Source: Artocarpus heterophyllus
Lineage: Eukaryota > Streptophyta > Magnoliopsida > Rosales > Moraceae
Reading direction: 5' to 3'
DNA: 64,000 bases
Assembly: GCA_025403435.1 (NCBI GenBank)
Contig: CM046341.1
Coordinates: 23,782,908 to 23,846,907 of the forward strand
Positions 35,544-47,900 of this stretch are shown piece by piece. How positions within the stretch are numbered: position 1 is the stretch's first letter; the number at the start of each line of letters is the position of its first letter. The notes under the pieces were generated by a model. That model was not told where the DNA came from. It worked only from the letters and a program-made list of their open reading frames with translations, and did not search any database. A program made the position numbers and the translations under genes.

Positions 35544-37550
35544 TGTTAGACGTGTATGCTCTAAGGAGTAAAAATGTAATACATTTTTTAAGACATTTTT
35601 ATCAATAAAGAATTTATTTATTATTTATATACCAAATCTTGTCCTCTTTATGTTCATATTTGTTGAATGTATATTAAGCAAACAATAGTCTGAGACTATC
35701 AGTCTAAAGCTTAAGAATTGAGCATATGATGGATAAATTATGCGGAAGACACAATTCTTAAAGTAACAGTCTAAATTATGAGATCTGCAATCGAGGGAAT
35801 AAAGTTGGGTACTTCATTCATGTTAAGATTATTATGTTGTCTATATCCCTAATGGGAGATGGTTTGTCTTCGCCATCGGAGGCGAACTCTGCGAATAGAA
35901 ACACTAGCACATTGTCATAGGTGACGATATGTTGGATCAGGACATAAAGTGAATTGATTTGAATTAATAATTCTATCTTGGCAAATCAATTCACTTTAAA
36001 CAATTATTCGTATTGTATCTTAATCCTGAGAAGAATAATGGGCTTGTTGTCTTGACTTATGTCTTTTGATATACCAAAGGATGACATCCATATGTTATAG
36101 TAGTATGCATGCTGGTACGTTAGAGCCATGACTCTTGATAGAATAGACCTGTTATTCATAAATATGAAATCCATAGCTCCTCTTCAGGAGAAGTTGATCT
36201 CCTCTTATATGCTCTATCCTGTAATTAAAAAACCGGAGGGCTCAATCATTTGGATACATAGGTGTAACCAAATGGTGTGCTGTCTTTGGATGGTAAGTTT
36301 TTCGATGGTGAGATAATGGAACATAAGATAAAAATAATCGGGAAGGTAAGGCAAAAGTTGTCCTTAAGCATAACTTGTCCTTAAGCCGATTATGGATAAT
36401 CCTATGGGGATATGATACATTATGATATGTCATGGAGACTTAGCAATACGGGCTTTGTAATTCTATATAGTTCAAGAGTGCAGCTCTAAGCTTATAGTGG
36501 AGTAGCGTTAGAGTTGATAATTAAAAAATGTATATTTGGAATATTGGGTTTCATAATTATCGGGAGCTTGAACTATATGGGTCCATCAAGTCCCCTTTGC
36601 TAGCTTATAAAAATCTTGTATCAATACGGCATGTTTTTCTAATAATTGGTGCCTTATGTCGGATTTATCAAATTGATTGAAATTTGATAAAATCAGATAA
36701 TTCATGTTTGTTTATCGTTTAAATTAATTTTGTGATAAAATTAATCAAAGATAAACTTGTTGAATTATCAGGATTAGATAATTCATGTCTATTTATTGAT
36801 TGGATTAATTTTAAATAAATTAATTCAGGATAAACTGGTTGAATTTTTAAGAATATTTATTTTCTTAGAGATTATTTAGATATGACTGTTTTAATTAGAT
36901 AACTTTTCTATAGGGTTATTTGGTTTAAAACTGAGGCTTTATCCTCAAAATCTCGGATGGAAAATAAAGATTTGCATGGAACTTTTTATCGCAAGTTTGG
37001 CAGGCCGATCTTTAAGTTTGGTCTACCGATCGAACGATAAAAGGATCACATGTTTTTACACAAATTTTATCTGATATTGATTCTGATTTGATTCTTGATT
37101 TGAATTTTTGAGTCCTTATCTGATAAGGACTGACTCCTGGGCCTAACCTCTATATAAAGGGGAGTGAGACTCATTATTATTAAGTTCAGTTGAGAAATCT
37201 AGAGTGAGACTCTGTCAGTGAGATTCTGAAACTCCCCAGAGAGCTATCATTCACAAATCACGAATTATAGCTTTGGGTATTTCTCAATTGATTAGAAGGA
37301 GTGCCACCTAAGAAAAGCTGAACGACATGAGCCCACAGTAACTTCGATCAAGAATATAAAATAGCAAAGAATGCCAATTGGTTGAGGCCCTTTTGAAACG
37401 TTACTTCTTTTCATTAATTAGAGGAGCTTTTTGGCACACAAAGGTTAGTAAGATCTGGTTAATTTTTGCATATAGCGTGTCACACTTGTGTTTTGGAAAG
37501 CACTTTGAGATAAAAAATTTTAAAATTTTGCTATGTACTATTTTCCAACA
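35544..37550 (+). repeat. 3' LTR of the inactivated Copia element
   Basis: It is 2007 bp, TGTTAGACGTGTATGCTC...TTTTCCAACA. It is about 50 bp longer than the 5' LTR, with an added stretch near 37310-37370, and has many substitutions relative to it. It abuts an opposite-strand Copia pol fragment at 37551 without a target duplication. Confidence 0.9.
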
Positions 37551-38604
37551 TTTAGTAGCTTAAAGACGTTGCTCTCTTGACCCTTAGCTTTGAACCTGTC
37601 TGGCTGCACCATATATATGGACTCATCAAAATAGCCATTTAAAAAAGCCATCTTGACATCCATCTGCCAAATCTCGTAGTTGAGAGTGGCAGCTATGGAC
37701 AAAAGAATGTAGATAGACTTAAGCATGGCTATAGGTGAAAAGGTTTCCTCATAATCAATTCCTTCCTTTTGCGTGTATCTCTTTGCTACCAGTATAGCTT
37801 TATAGGTTTTGACTTTCCCATCTTCTCCTCTCTTTCTCTTGTAAATGCACTTACACTCTATAGGTTTTACCCCTTTAAGAAGATGCACAAGTTTCCAGAC
37901 TTGATTAGTCTGCATAGACTTCATCTCAGTATTCATAGCTTCTGTCCAGAGCTTTGAATCAACATCCTCCTTAGCCTCGTGTAAGTATAAGGATCCCTGT
38001 TATGTTCAACCAGTTCAACCAAATAGGCTTCACCATTGAACATATACCTCTCAGGTTGACGCCTGATCCTCCCACTACGTCGAAGTTCCTTAGGTTGTTG
38101 TTCGATCAGTTTTTTTACATTGATTAGATTGGTTTCAACTAGAACCCTCAAAGTGATTGCATCACTTGCCAACTTCTCAAGTACCACTTTACTATGATGC
38201 TTAAAGTCGTTCATGTAACTTTCCTCAAGGAATGTTGCATCTGTTAAAATCACGACTTTAGTTTCTTTTGAGTTATAGAAATAACCCCCTTTAGTCCTTT
38301 TTGAATATCCTACAACTATGCAAACTTTCAAATGTGCTTCCAACTTGTTTGCTTCCTTGTACAGGACCTGAGCTAGACATCCCATATGTGAATATGGTTC
38401 AAGGATGTCTTCCTTCCCATCCACAATTCATGAGGAATTTTAGGAACCAATTTTGAAGGTACATAGTTCAAAAGATAACATGCAGTTTGTATGGTATATC
38501 CCAAAAGGATAATGGTAATGTCAAATAACTCAACATGGACCTAACCATGTCCAACAAAGTCTTGTTTCTTCTCTCAACTATGCCATTTTGTTGCAGAGTG
38601 CCCG
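37551..38604 (-). pseudogene. Copia pol fragment (integrase C-term to RT), opposite strand
   Basis: Reading right to left: a fragment encoding LQQNG-type integrase C-terminus (about 38600-38560), the post-integrase segment GCLAQVLYKEANKLEAHLKVCIVVGYSKRT and the RRSGRIRRQPERY linker (37933-38424). The RT N-terminal part (37553-37936) follows, with KCIYKRKRGEDGKVKTYKA and EIWQMDVKMAFLNGY. Frames change between 37936 and 37933. The RT stops dead at the end of the neighbouring Copia 3' LTR, so the fingers region is present and the YVDD palm motif is absent. It is the same family as the plus-strand neighbour. Confidence 0.85.
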
Positions 38605-40305
38605 TTGTACAGTTTTTTCTCCAGTGACTCTCCTTCCAACCACTTGAGAATACATAAAGCTAAGGTTCTTAATGTTGAACAATAGATCTCAGAGAGTTTC
38701 AAAGTTTCTCTTACTAAAGTACTCACTATATGCTTCTCAAATAATCTAAATAATAAAGAAAACTCACCCCCTATTTATAGTGGTTAGATCTGGGGTTAAA
38801 CCTTATCAGATTAGTCCTTAAAATTCGAGTTTGGATCAACTTCTAACTAAAAAGCACATAAACGCATTTCTTGATCTAACTACCGCGGTCGACTGCACCA
38901 TGTGTATCATGGTCAACCGTGTAGTCACGATCCCAGAGTTCGAACCAAATTTGAAATCCTCTCCTCAAGTTGTTCTGATTGATCCAATCTCAACCAACTG
39001 GATAATCCTATCTTATTTTACCCAGGTACCCTTTATAGAGCCTTAATTTTAATTCAAATAATCCACTAGAAAAGTTACGTAATTAAAGCAGTTATATACA
39101 AATAAACCCCACACAAATAAATATTATCTAAATAATTTAAATGTTTATCTTTAATTAATTTATAAAATTAATTCAATCGATAAAGTAACATAAATTATTA
39201 AATCCAATTAACTCAAACTTTAGCCAATCTAATAATTTAACATAAGTCACCAATGTATAGGAAAAACAGGTCATATCATTGCAAGATTATTATGAGCTAG
39301 CAAAGGAGACTCAATGGATATATATAGATCAAGCTCCTATAACTAGGAAATACAATATCTTAGATATATATTTTATAATTATCAACCTTAACACTACTCC
39401 ACTAAAAACTTAAAGCTGCACTCTCAAACTATATTAAATTACAAAACTCTAAAAAGCTAACCGTCTATGACATGTCATAATATGTTATACCCCTATAGAA
39501 TATTCATAATCGGCTTCAGAATAAATTTTGTTTTACCTTCCTGATTATTTTTATCTTATGTTTCATTATCACACCATTGGAATACTTACTATTCATAAAT
39601 AGTATACCATAATTGTCTTTCAATTACATGATAATGCATATAAAAGAATATCATTAACTCTACAAAAGAGTTATGGATTCTATATCTATGAATAACAAGT
39701 CTAGGTGAATCAAGAGTCATGTCTCGAACATACCACTATGCGTACCATCATTAAATCAGGATGTCATCCTTTGGTACATCAAAAGACATAAGTCAAAAAT
39801 ATGGGCCCATTAGTCATTTCAAGATTGAGACACAACACATATGATTGTCTAAAGTGAATTGATTTGAACAAATAAAATTATTAACCAAATCAATTCAAAA
39901 TTTTGTCCTGATCTAACACATCGTCACCTATGACAATTTACTAATGTTTCCACTCGTAGAGTCCCACTCTAATGACCAAGACAAACCATCTCTCATTAAG
40001 GATGTAGACAACATAACAATCTTAGCATAAATAAAGTGCCTAACTTTATTCCCTCGATTGCAGATCTTATGATTTAGACATCACATTTAAGATTCATGTC
40101 TTCCATATAATCAATCCATTATATGCACAATTCTTAAATGTTTAGACCGACAGTCTTAGACTTTTGTTTGCTTATCATGCATTCAATAGAAATGAAAATA
40201 AAGAGGACAACAATTGGTATGTGAATAATAAGTAAATTCTTTTTTGATATAATGTCTCCAAAAATATATTACAACATTTTACTCCTTAAGGTACTATGTC
40301 TAACA
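38605..40305 (-). repeat. Truncated Copia LTR fused to integrase sequence
   Basis: On the minus strand it starts at 40305 with TGTTAGACATAG and follows the same family LTR for about 1.7 kb to the 'GGTTGGAAGGAGAGTCAC' segment. It then joins integrase coding sequence at about 38604. The last roughly 250 bp of LTR plus primer site, gag, protease and half of integrase are missing, consistent with an internal deletion. Confidence 0.75.
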
Positions 40306-40727
40306 TGTAGTTCTATGGAAGACCAGTGAGACTGGCTAAATAACACGATGTTGCATTGACAGATACGATGGTTAAGTATGGATACTACTAAAAAAGGCTT
40401 CTGCTATTTTAACTAAAGTTTTTCTTATTTGCAAAGATTTTTTAAAAAAAGTTTTAAGAAAGTATAAGTTCAAAGAAATGTCTTACAAGAAATGTTTTAC
40501 AAAAAACATTTTAAAAGATTTATTTTATCAAATATTTTGAATGAGTATAAAGTTATATTTCGTAATGATGTTTTAGTTTTTGTTGCAACGGCTGTCGTAA
40601 TAGTTTTAAGTATGTTATTAAGTATAAAAAAATTACCCAGTGTTTTTCTTACTGGTAAATAAAATTAAAGTTAAGAAATTATATTTAAGGAAGATAAGTA
40701 ACGGCCTCAAAAAGGCGGGTCGTTACA
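40306..40727 (-). mobile_element. Gypsy-type LTR fragment, start preserved
   Basis: On the minus strand it starts at 40727 with TGTAACGACCCGCCTTTTTG, the common start of plant Gypsy LTRs, and resembles the start of the candidate LTR at 20238. After about 420 bp it is cut by the Copia LTR start at 40305. Confidence 0.55.
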
Positions 40728-43700
40728 CCTTAGACCTTATCAATAGTCTAAAGAACAAGTAAACAATTTCAAAACACCTCATAATAAATAAAATCATAAT
40801 TTCCTTAACATCTCTAAGTTTTCACAATAAGAAAAAATTCAAGTACTAATTACTAACCAAATACTTCTTTGTGCACCAATCTCTGGGCAATATCGTTGTC
40901 GTCAAATCTTCTTCAATATGTTAACCTCCATTTCTATGTAACATCCTTGTCTTCAAATCTTCCTCAATGTGTTGACCTCCATTTGCAGTGGCCAAGAGTT
41001 TTTTTTTTTTTTTTTTCCTACGGTTGGTAACAGTGTTGACAAGAGGTGGGTGGTTCAGTCGTTTGCTAGAGTCGGCGTGCACGTGTTCCAATGCTACAAT
41101 TTGAAGAAAAAAAGAGAAGATAAAAGGCTAAAATTTGTTTTAAGGTAGTTCCAATTTTTTAATTGTTACAAAAAGGGGTGCTTTTTATTTAACCACTATA
41201 TAGTAGTGTTTCTTTAATTAACCTCACTTGTTTTTCTGGAACTTTCAAGAGAAATGTTAAAATTAGCTCATTTTTTAAACTGAATGAAGCAAATAATAGA
41301 AAACTTCAAAAAGGGGAAAAAAGTAGTTTTTGGTAAAGGAAATATCTAAAAGCCCAAAATGCTTCTTTCTTTCCCGCTTTCGCAATTCTCTTTCCTCACC
41401 ACGGTCAGCCTCTCTCCTTCCAACATATCTCTCCTTTATTTATAACAACATATTGACTGAACAATTCTTCAAAAAATAATCTAGACCGTTAGATTTTTAA
41501 TGTTGTTCTCTTTTATTCAAACGTGTGTATGCTGGCACAAATTAACAAATCTTCACCACAACTACACTCCTCCCAATAACTCTAGTGTTGAGGAACTAAG
41601 AATACTAATTATGAGTAATCAAAGTCCAACTATTTGATTTGCACTTTGGCAATATAAGAATAAATAAAAATCTAAAATATCTATTTATAAAAGTAGCATA
41701 AAGAGTTGAAAGTTTATTTGAAAATCATGAGAAAATCTTCTCCTCCCCTATCCTAGTTTTGCTGCCAACTATAGGGAATTATCACTTCAAATTTTTGCCC
41801 AATAATTTCTCAGGAAGTATAGAAAATTAAAGGAAAGAGAAATTGTGATTTACTGCATCATTCAAGATATTTTCAATTCAAACACATATAATTTAAATTA
41901 AAATTCCATTATTCAAATAAATATCTAGTATAAATAATTATAAATAATTGTTATTTATTCAAATGTAGTTAGAATTCAAAATAAATATTCAAATACTAAT
42001 ATTCAGATAACTAATTATCCAAAATCCTAATTATAAATTTCAATAATTAATTTCTAAAATTAATTAAATAATTAATTCTTCAAAAAATTAGCAATATGTG
42101 ACGCTAATACTTATAGGCCTATGCCTACTGACATACTCATTTAGACTATGTTCCATCCATCCCATCAAGCCTCACCAGGATATACCGCCTCTCCAATTAG
42201 ACATAGGTCCCTATAACAACTGTATCATGTATAAAGTGGCCAATTATATACATAAACTATAGACTATATAATTTAGATCATTAATTTTTGAATTGAATCG
42301 ATCCGCATATAAAACCTATGTATGCCTAAGAATTGGTTGTAATTGTCATGAATCACGTACTTGCTAAATATACAATTATTAAGATAAAAGTAATATGAGG
42401 ACCATAATTAATACATAAAATATAACATCATTACTTATTTCACCAAAATAAAATAGACATACTTAAGTATTTATTTCTTAGGCATCGATCCTAACATCCT
42501 CCCCATGTCTCTCTCTCTTCGCAGCCTCTGTTACAAGTCAAACCCAATTGGTGGTGGTGGTGGAGGTAGAAATCCAAAATGTGTTTTATATCTCATCAAT
42601 TTCTTCAGCGAACGCTGATGAGCGTGAGGGTTTAGAGAGAGAAAAGAGAGACAGTCACTGGAGAAGTACATATTTCATTGATCTGCTTCAGTAAGTGCAA
42701 GGATCGACGGCAGAAGAGGAATGTAGGAAGAAAGACACGTTGTTGCTAGAGAAGACTGTTTGAGGTCGTGGACTAGGTCTGTGGTTTTATTCACAGTAGA
42801 AGATAATCCATGTTTTTCTTTTTTTTGTTGTAAATCCCAGTAATCTGGGATGTACTAGATGTTCTTTTTAGTAAATCCTAGACTTCTTAGTAAGGTGCGA
42901 CAGTGACTACGATGCTGGACTTGAGCACAAAGAGTGAGGGGAGAGAGCAGACGAGAGGTTCTGGGGCTTTTGATAAATGGCCTTAAGAAAAAAATTTTTG
43001 CTGTCTTTCTTAAAAGATTTTTGATATTATTTTTTAATCACCATCTGAAAAATATCATTTCATCGTTCTAGAAATTCAGTTATGAAAACAACTTTGAGCT
43101 AAAAGAAAGGGAGATTTAAGTAAATATAATTTTACATTTAATAATTGAAATAGATAGAAGGTTTTAAAAATGGAAAGAAAGAAAGAAATAGCACATTTAG
43201 AGGAGGCATAAAATTAAAGGGAAGAATTTGATAAAAGGGCAAAAAGAAATCCTAATTGAAGAAATGATTTTTTTTTTATTAAAAAAATACGTTTTTTTAA
43301 ATAAGTAAACTGTCTTAGATTTTTTCAAAAAAAAGACGAAAATTATTGTAACGAAAATTACAAAAGAGAAACCTCAATAGAGTGAAAAAAAAAAATGAAA
43401 CAGTTTTTATGCCCAAAAAGTATGTTTTTTGACGTCAAAAAATTACATTTGTCTAAAATTTTTTTTTCTTAAAGTTACTTGTCAAATCTTCCTAAAAGCA
43501 AGAATTTAAAAAAAGGACCGAAAGAAAAATTTAATTAGAAAAATTACCTTTTTTATATCAAGAATTTCAAAACTTCCCTTCATCCCCATTTCCCCAATCG
43601 ATAATCTTCTCCGACACTGCAACTTCTCCGGCTATGATGGCGACCACTGGGCCAGGAAACACACACAAATGATCGAATCTTGCAGGCCCGATGCCCCTTG

Positions 43701-44069
43701 TCGCGGAGCAATCTCACAACCACAACGCCAGATAAATGTCGCTTCTTACTAGAGATGTCGCTTCACTGCACCTCTCATCCTCAGCATCACTGTGCATTCG
43801 ACGGCTCGATGGGATTGGGTTGCAACAACGGCTAGGAGACAAGCGTGTGACAATGGAGAGAGAGGGAGATTGACAATGAGTGAAATGACTAGAGAAGCAG
43901 AGGAATTTGATGAAAAGAGAGAAATAGGCGTTGAGAAAGGATTTCTGAGGAGAAGCAGATGTGGGATGAGGGTGGAAATGTAAATACACAAAAGTTTTAA
44001 ATAAAAAAAATGATGTTTACTACTAATAAAACAATTATGTTATTTACTTTCAACTTTGTTTAAAATGTC
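40728..44069. other. AT-rich spacer
   Basis: I see no gene or complete mobile element. There is a (GGT)n run near 42550-42570, several A/T homopolymers, and a modestly GC-richer stretch (43570-43990) open in several frames on both strands but without recognisable motifs. Confidence 0.4.
40896..40988. repeat. Tandem duplication, 51-bp period
   Basis: TTGTCGTCAAATCTTCTTCA... at 40896-40946 is followed directly by a diverged second copy beginning TTGTCTTCAAATCTTCC at 40947. Both copies share a GTTRACCTCCATTT core. Confidence 0.7.
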
Positions 44070-44172
44070 GCTGAAGCTATTCATAGTTATTTTGTTCGGA
44101 TGAAAAATGTGAATTCAAGCCTTTTTACAAAATGGAATTTGATGATGAAAATTGTATAAAGAATGTGTTTTT
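44070..44172 (+). pseudogene. FAR1-related (FRS) pseudogene, piece 1
   Basis: FAR1/FRS proteins are nuclear regulators derived from Mutator-like transposases. Translation gives AEAIHSYFVRMKNVNSS, then after a frameshift FYKMEFDDENCIKNVF, matching the FRS segment just before the MULE transposase domain. The reading resumes at 49532 with WTYARS, on the far side of the Copia element 44173-49531. It is therefore one ancestral exon split by that insertion. Confidence 0.75.
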
Positions 44173-44844
44173 TGTTGGGGAATTAGGCGACTCCTAATTC
44201 CAAGGATCGCAAGAACGAACAATTGCAGAAAATAAATAGGAGAAAAGAAGAAAAAGAGACACCAAATTTTTATACAGGTTCGTCCAAATTTGAGACTACG
44301 TCCTGTTTCTGCCGCTTGCAGATTCCACTATGATGAAGGAGATTACAGATTACAAGAGCAGTTTCTCACACACTCACAAATTGTGCTTACCAAAACTCTC
44401 TTCTATCTAACACCCAATGGGAATTTTTCTTCTCTCAAGGATGGAGCTCTCAAGAATTTTGCCTCTCACAAAATTATGCCACTCACAATTTTCACACACA
44501 CTCAACCCTAGCCACCTTGTGTCTATTTATAACCAAAGGAGGAGAAAAATAGCAACTAATAGGAAACCCTAGTAGTTTCCCCTTTTTGGGGCGTTTGAGT
44601 TCGACTCTAACTCAAAGTTTCGCAACAAACCAGACTTCGGGCGCCGCGGCCCTTGTTTTGGGCGCCGCGGCGCTGGTTCATTCTCGGATGAGCGCCGCGG
44701 CGCTTGTTTTGGGCGCCGCGGCCCTGGTTCGGGCGCCGCGGCGCTCGTTTTTGAGCGCCGCGGCGCTGTGTCTCTGCCCCCCCACGCAGGACTTTTTTTT
44801 TTTCTTTCTCCTTTGCTAGGTTGATTTGGCTCCATATTGCAACA
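44173..44844 (-). repeat. 3' LTR of the Tork-like Copia
   Basis: It is 672 bp. It contains (44640-44770) six copies of a GC-rich unit centred on CGCCGCGGCG/CCC, spaced by about 22-23 bp. The rest is A+T-rich like the window. Confidence 0.92.
44638..44772. repeat. Array of CCGCGG-centred palindromes (6 units) in the LTR
   Basis: Units read GGGCGCCGCGGCCC, GGGCGCCGCGGCGC or GAGCGCCGCGGCGC, joined by CTTGTTTT or CTGGTTC-type spacers. The core GCGCCGCGGCGC is a perfect 12-bp palindrome. The ORF across it (alternating Ala-rich peptides) is compositional and not called. Confidence 0.85.
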
Positions 44845-44857
44845 ATCTCCCACTTGG
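44845..44857 (-). promoter_or_regulatory. Polypurine tract of the Tork-like Copia
   Basis: Minus-strand CCAAGTGGGAGAT sits directly next to the 3' LTR, the standard Copia arrangement. Confidence 0.88.
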
Positions 44858-44902
44858 AGACTAATCAATCACCATGTCTCCAACTGCAGCGGCAACGACT
44901 TC

Positions 44903-47900
44903 TCACGCCTCATGGAGAAGTCCAACTGAAGTTGCGCACAACTTCAGTTTCTCGATCGGAACCGTCTTGGTGAGCATATCTGCCGGATTCTGGCTCCCAA
45001 GAATCTTCTCTAACTTCAACACTCCATCTTCCAAAGCCGACCTGATGAAGTGATACCGCAATTGTATATGCTTCGTCCTAGCATGGAATGCGGGATTTTT
45101 TGCCAAATGAATGGCGCTCTGACTGTCACTATGTAATGCACCCCTTTCTTGCTTGTGACCCAATTCTTCCAGAAACGACCGCAACCAAATCATCTCCTTG
45201 CTCGCTTCTGTCATTGCCACATACTCTGCTTCTGTAGTAGAGAGTGCAACTATCTTCTGCAGCTTCGAGACCCAACTAATTGCAGTGCCACCCAAAGTGT
45301 AGACATAACCGGTGGTACTTCTCCTGCCATCAATGTCTCCAGCCATATCAGCATCAACATAGCCCTGTAGTCCCAAGTCTGACTTCTTGAAACACAATGC
45401 TAAACCCGTAGTACCTCTCAGATATCTGAGAATCCACTTCACTGCCTCCCAATGCTGTTTACCTGGATTACTCATGTACCTACTCACAACTCCCACTACA
45501 TGTGCAATGTCCGGTCTGGTACAAACCATGGCATACATAAGACTGCCTATAGCGGAAGCATATGGCACCTTGGCCATGTGGTCTCGTTCCTGCTCTGTGG
45601 TCGGTGATTGCTCCTTTGATAACTTGAAGTGACTGGCCAAAGGAGTATTCACAGGCTTCGCATTACCCATGTTGAATCTGCTCAGCACCTTTTCAACATA
45701 TTCTTCCTGTGACAGTTTTAGACTGTTGTGGTTCCTCGTTATTCTCATCCTAAGGATTTGTTTTGCAGCACCCAAATCCTTCATTGCAAACTCCTTAGAC
45801 AGCTCCTTCTTCAGCTTGTCAATCTCCTGTTTGCAACCTCCTGCTATCAGCATATCATCAACATATAGCAACAGTATGATGTAAGAATCACCAAAATTCT
45901 TCACATAACAACAATGATCTCCCTGACACCTCAAGAAACCATTGCTGCACATGAACCCGTCAAACTTCTTGTACCATTGCCTGGGAGCTTGTTTGAGGCC
46001 ATACAAGCTCTTCTGAAGTTTGCACACCAAGTTCTCCTTACTCGGTACTTCAAATCCTTGTGGCTGCTTCATGTAGATCTCCTCCTCCAAATCACCATGG
46101 AGAAAAGCTGTCTTCACATCCAACTGTTCCAAGAACAAGTCCTCATTAGCCACTAGCGCAAGTACCGTCCTGATCGTGGTTAGCTTCACCACCGGAGAAA
46201 AAATCTCATTGAAGTCGATGCCTTCTTTTTGCTGAAAGCCTTTTACCACCAACCTTGCCTTATACCGTTTGCTGCCATCAGATTCATCTTTAATCCGGTA
46301 TACCCACTTATTGTGCAAGGACTTTTTACCCTGTGGTAACTTTACCAGTTGCCATGTCTGATTGGACATTAAGGAATCCATCTCATCCCTCATGGCTAAC
46401 TCCCACTTGACCGAATCTCTAGCCTCCACGGCTTCATCAAAGCTCTCTGGCTCACCTCTGTCGGTCAACAAGATGTAATGCAGAGTAGGGGAGTATCTCT
46501 GCGGTGGTCTGATTGTCCTGCTAGACCTCCTGACTGGTGTGGCAGGAGTCCTCTGGCTTCCTTCTGGAGCTATGTTTTCCTGGTCTTCAACCTCTGGATT
46601 TTGCACCTCAACTTCAGGAAGATCCTTCAATGGAATCACCTCAGGCTTCTTATCTTCAGAACCTGAACCCCTGGAGTCCGTGCTGTCTCTGTCCTTGTAC
46701 AGAACACCTTCGTTGAAGATCACATCCTTGCTCCTGATAATCTTCCGGCTTTGGTCATCCCAGAGACGATAACCAAACTCAAGTCCGCCATAGCCAACCA
46801 GAAAGCACTTCTTTGACTTGGCATCCAGTTTACTTCTAGCAGTAGAATCAATATGTGCATAGGAAACACAACCAAACACTCTCAAGTAAGAGAGATCAAC
46901 CTGTTTATGGCTCCAGACTTCTTCCGGTAGCTTGAACTTCAGCGGTGTGGATGGACTTCTGTTGATCAGATGAGCGGCTGTGTTAATTGCCTCAGCCCAA
47001 AACATCTTTGGCAGCCCCGCATGCAACCTCATGCTCCTAGCACGCTCGTTTAAAGTCCTGTTCATCCTTTCAGCTACCCCATTCTGTTGTGGTTTCCCTG
47101 GAATGGTCTTCCTCATCTTTATCCCATTCTCAGCACAGTACCGCCTGAAATCTTCACATAGGTACTCTCCCCCATTGTCAGACTGCAAGCACTTCACCTT
47201 CAAATCTGTCTCGTTCTCCATCATGGCTTTCCATCTCTTGAAAGCATCGAACACATCAGATTTGTTTTTCAGAAAGTAAACCCATACCTTCCTGCTTGAG
47301 TCATCAATGAACGTCACATAGTAGTTTGCGCCACCAAGGGAAGTCACCGGCGCAGGCCCCCACACATCTGTGTGAACAAGCTCCAATCTCCTGGACTTAG
47401 GCTCTCTACCCATCTTTGAGAAACTCACTCTCTTCTGTTTACCAAAGATGCAGGCTTCACACAAACTGTGATCAACAGTTTTCAAACCCGGCAGTTTTCC
47501 TTTGCAGTGAAGCACCTTCATACCCTTCTCACTCATGTGACCGAGCCTATAATGCCATAACTCGGTATTGGCAGCAGAATCAGCAACCGCTAGGGTATCT
47601 CTGCAACTTGAGTTCATGTAGAGAGTTCCAGCCTTGCGTCCCCGAGCAACTACCATCGCTCCTTTAGTGACTTTCCAACCTCCACAATTGAAGGTTACTT
47701 TATGTCCATCATCATCCAGTTGCCCCACCGAAATCAAGTTGCGCATTAATTTAGGAACATGTCTCACCTTATGAATCTTCCATACCGACCCATTAGGCAT
47801 TTTTAAACTGACATCTCCAATGCCAACTATATCCAAAGGTTCTCCATCAGCGAGATAAACCTTACCATGATTTCCAGCAACGTAGTTCTCCAGGACATGA

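Larger units (their letters stand above)
27992..37550 (+). mobile_element. Full-length, inactivated Ty1-copia retrotransposon, 9559 bp
   Basis: LTRs of 1957 bp (27992-29948) and 2007 bp (35544-37550) start TGTTAGAC and end TTCCAACA. An iMet-type primer site follows the first and a purine tract precedes the second. Between them lie a 1.66-kb leader and gag-protease-integrase-RT-RNase H in Copia order, all broken by stops and frameshifts. Flanking pentamers (ATAAT left, TTTAG right) do not match, so one flank has been rearranged. The LTRs differ by many substitutions and indels, so it is much older than the LOG-carrying element or the Copia at 44173. A related solo LTR is at 51580-53590. Confidence 0.9.

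Noticed and set aside
43714..43991. Overlapping ORFs of 63-91 aa on both strands
   Set aside because: Open in three frames at once without recognisable motif; more likely compositional.
44569..44868. Arg/Pro/Ala-rich ORF on the minus strand and Ala-rich ORF on the plus strand
   Set aside because: Translation of the GC-rich palindrome array in the LTR, not a gene.
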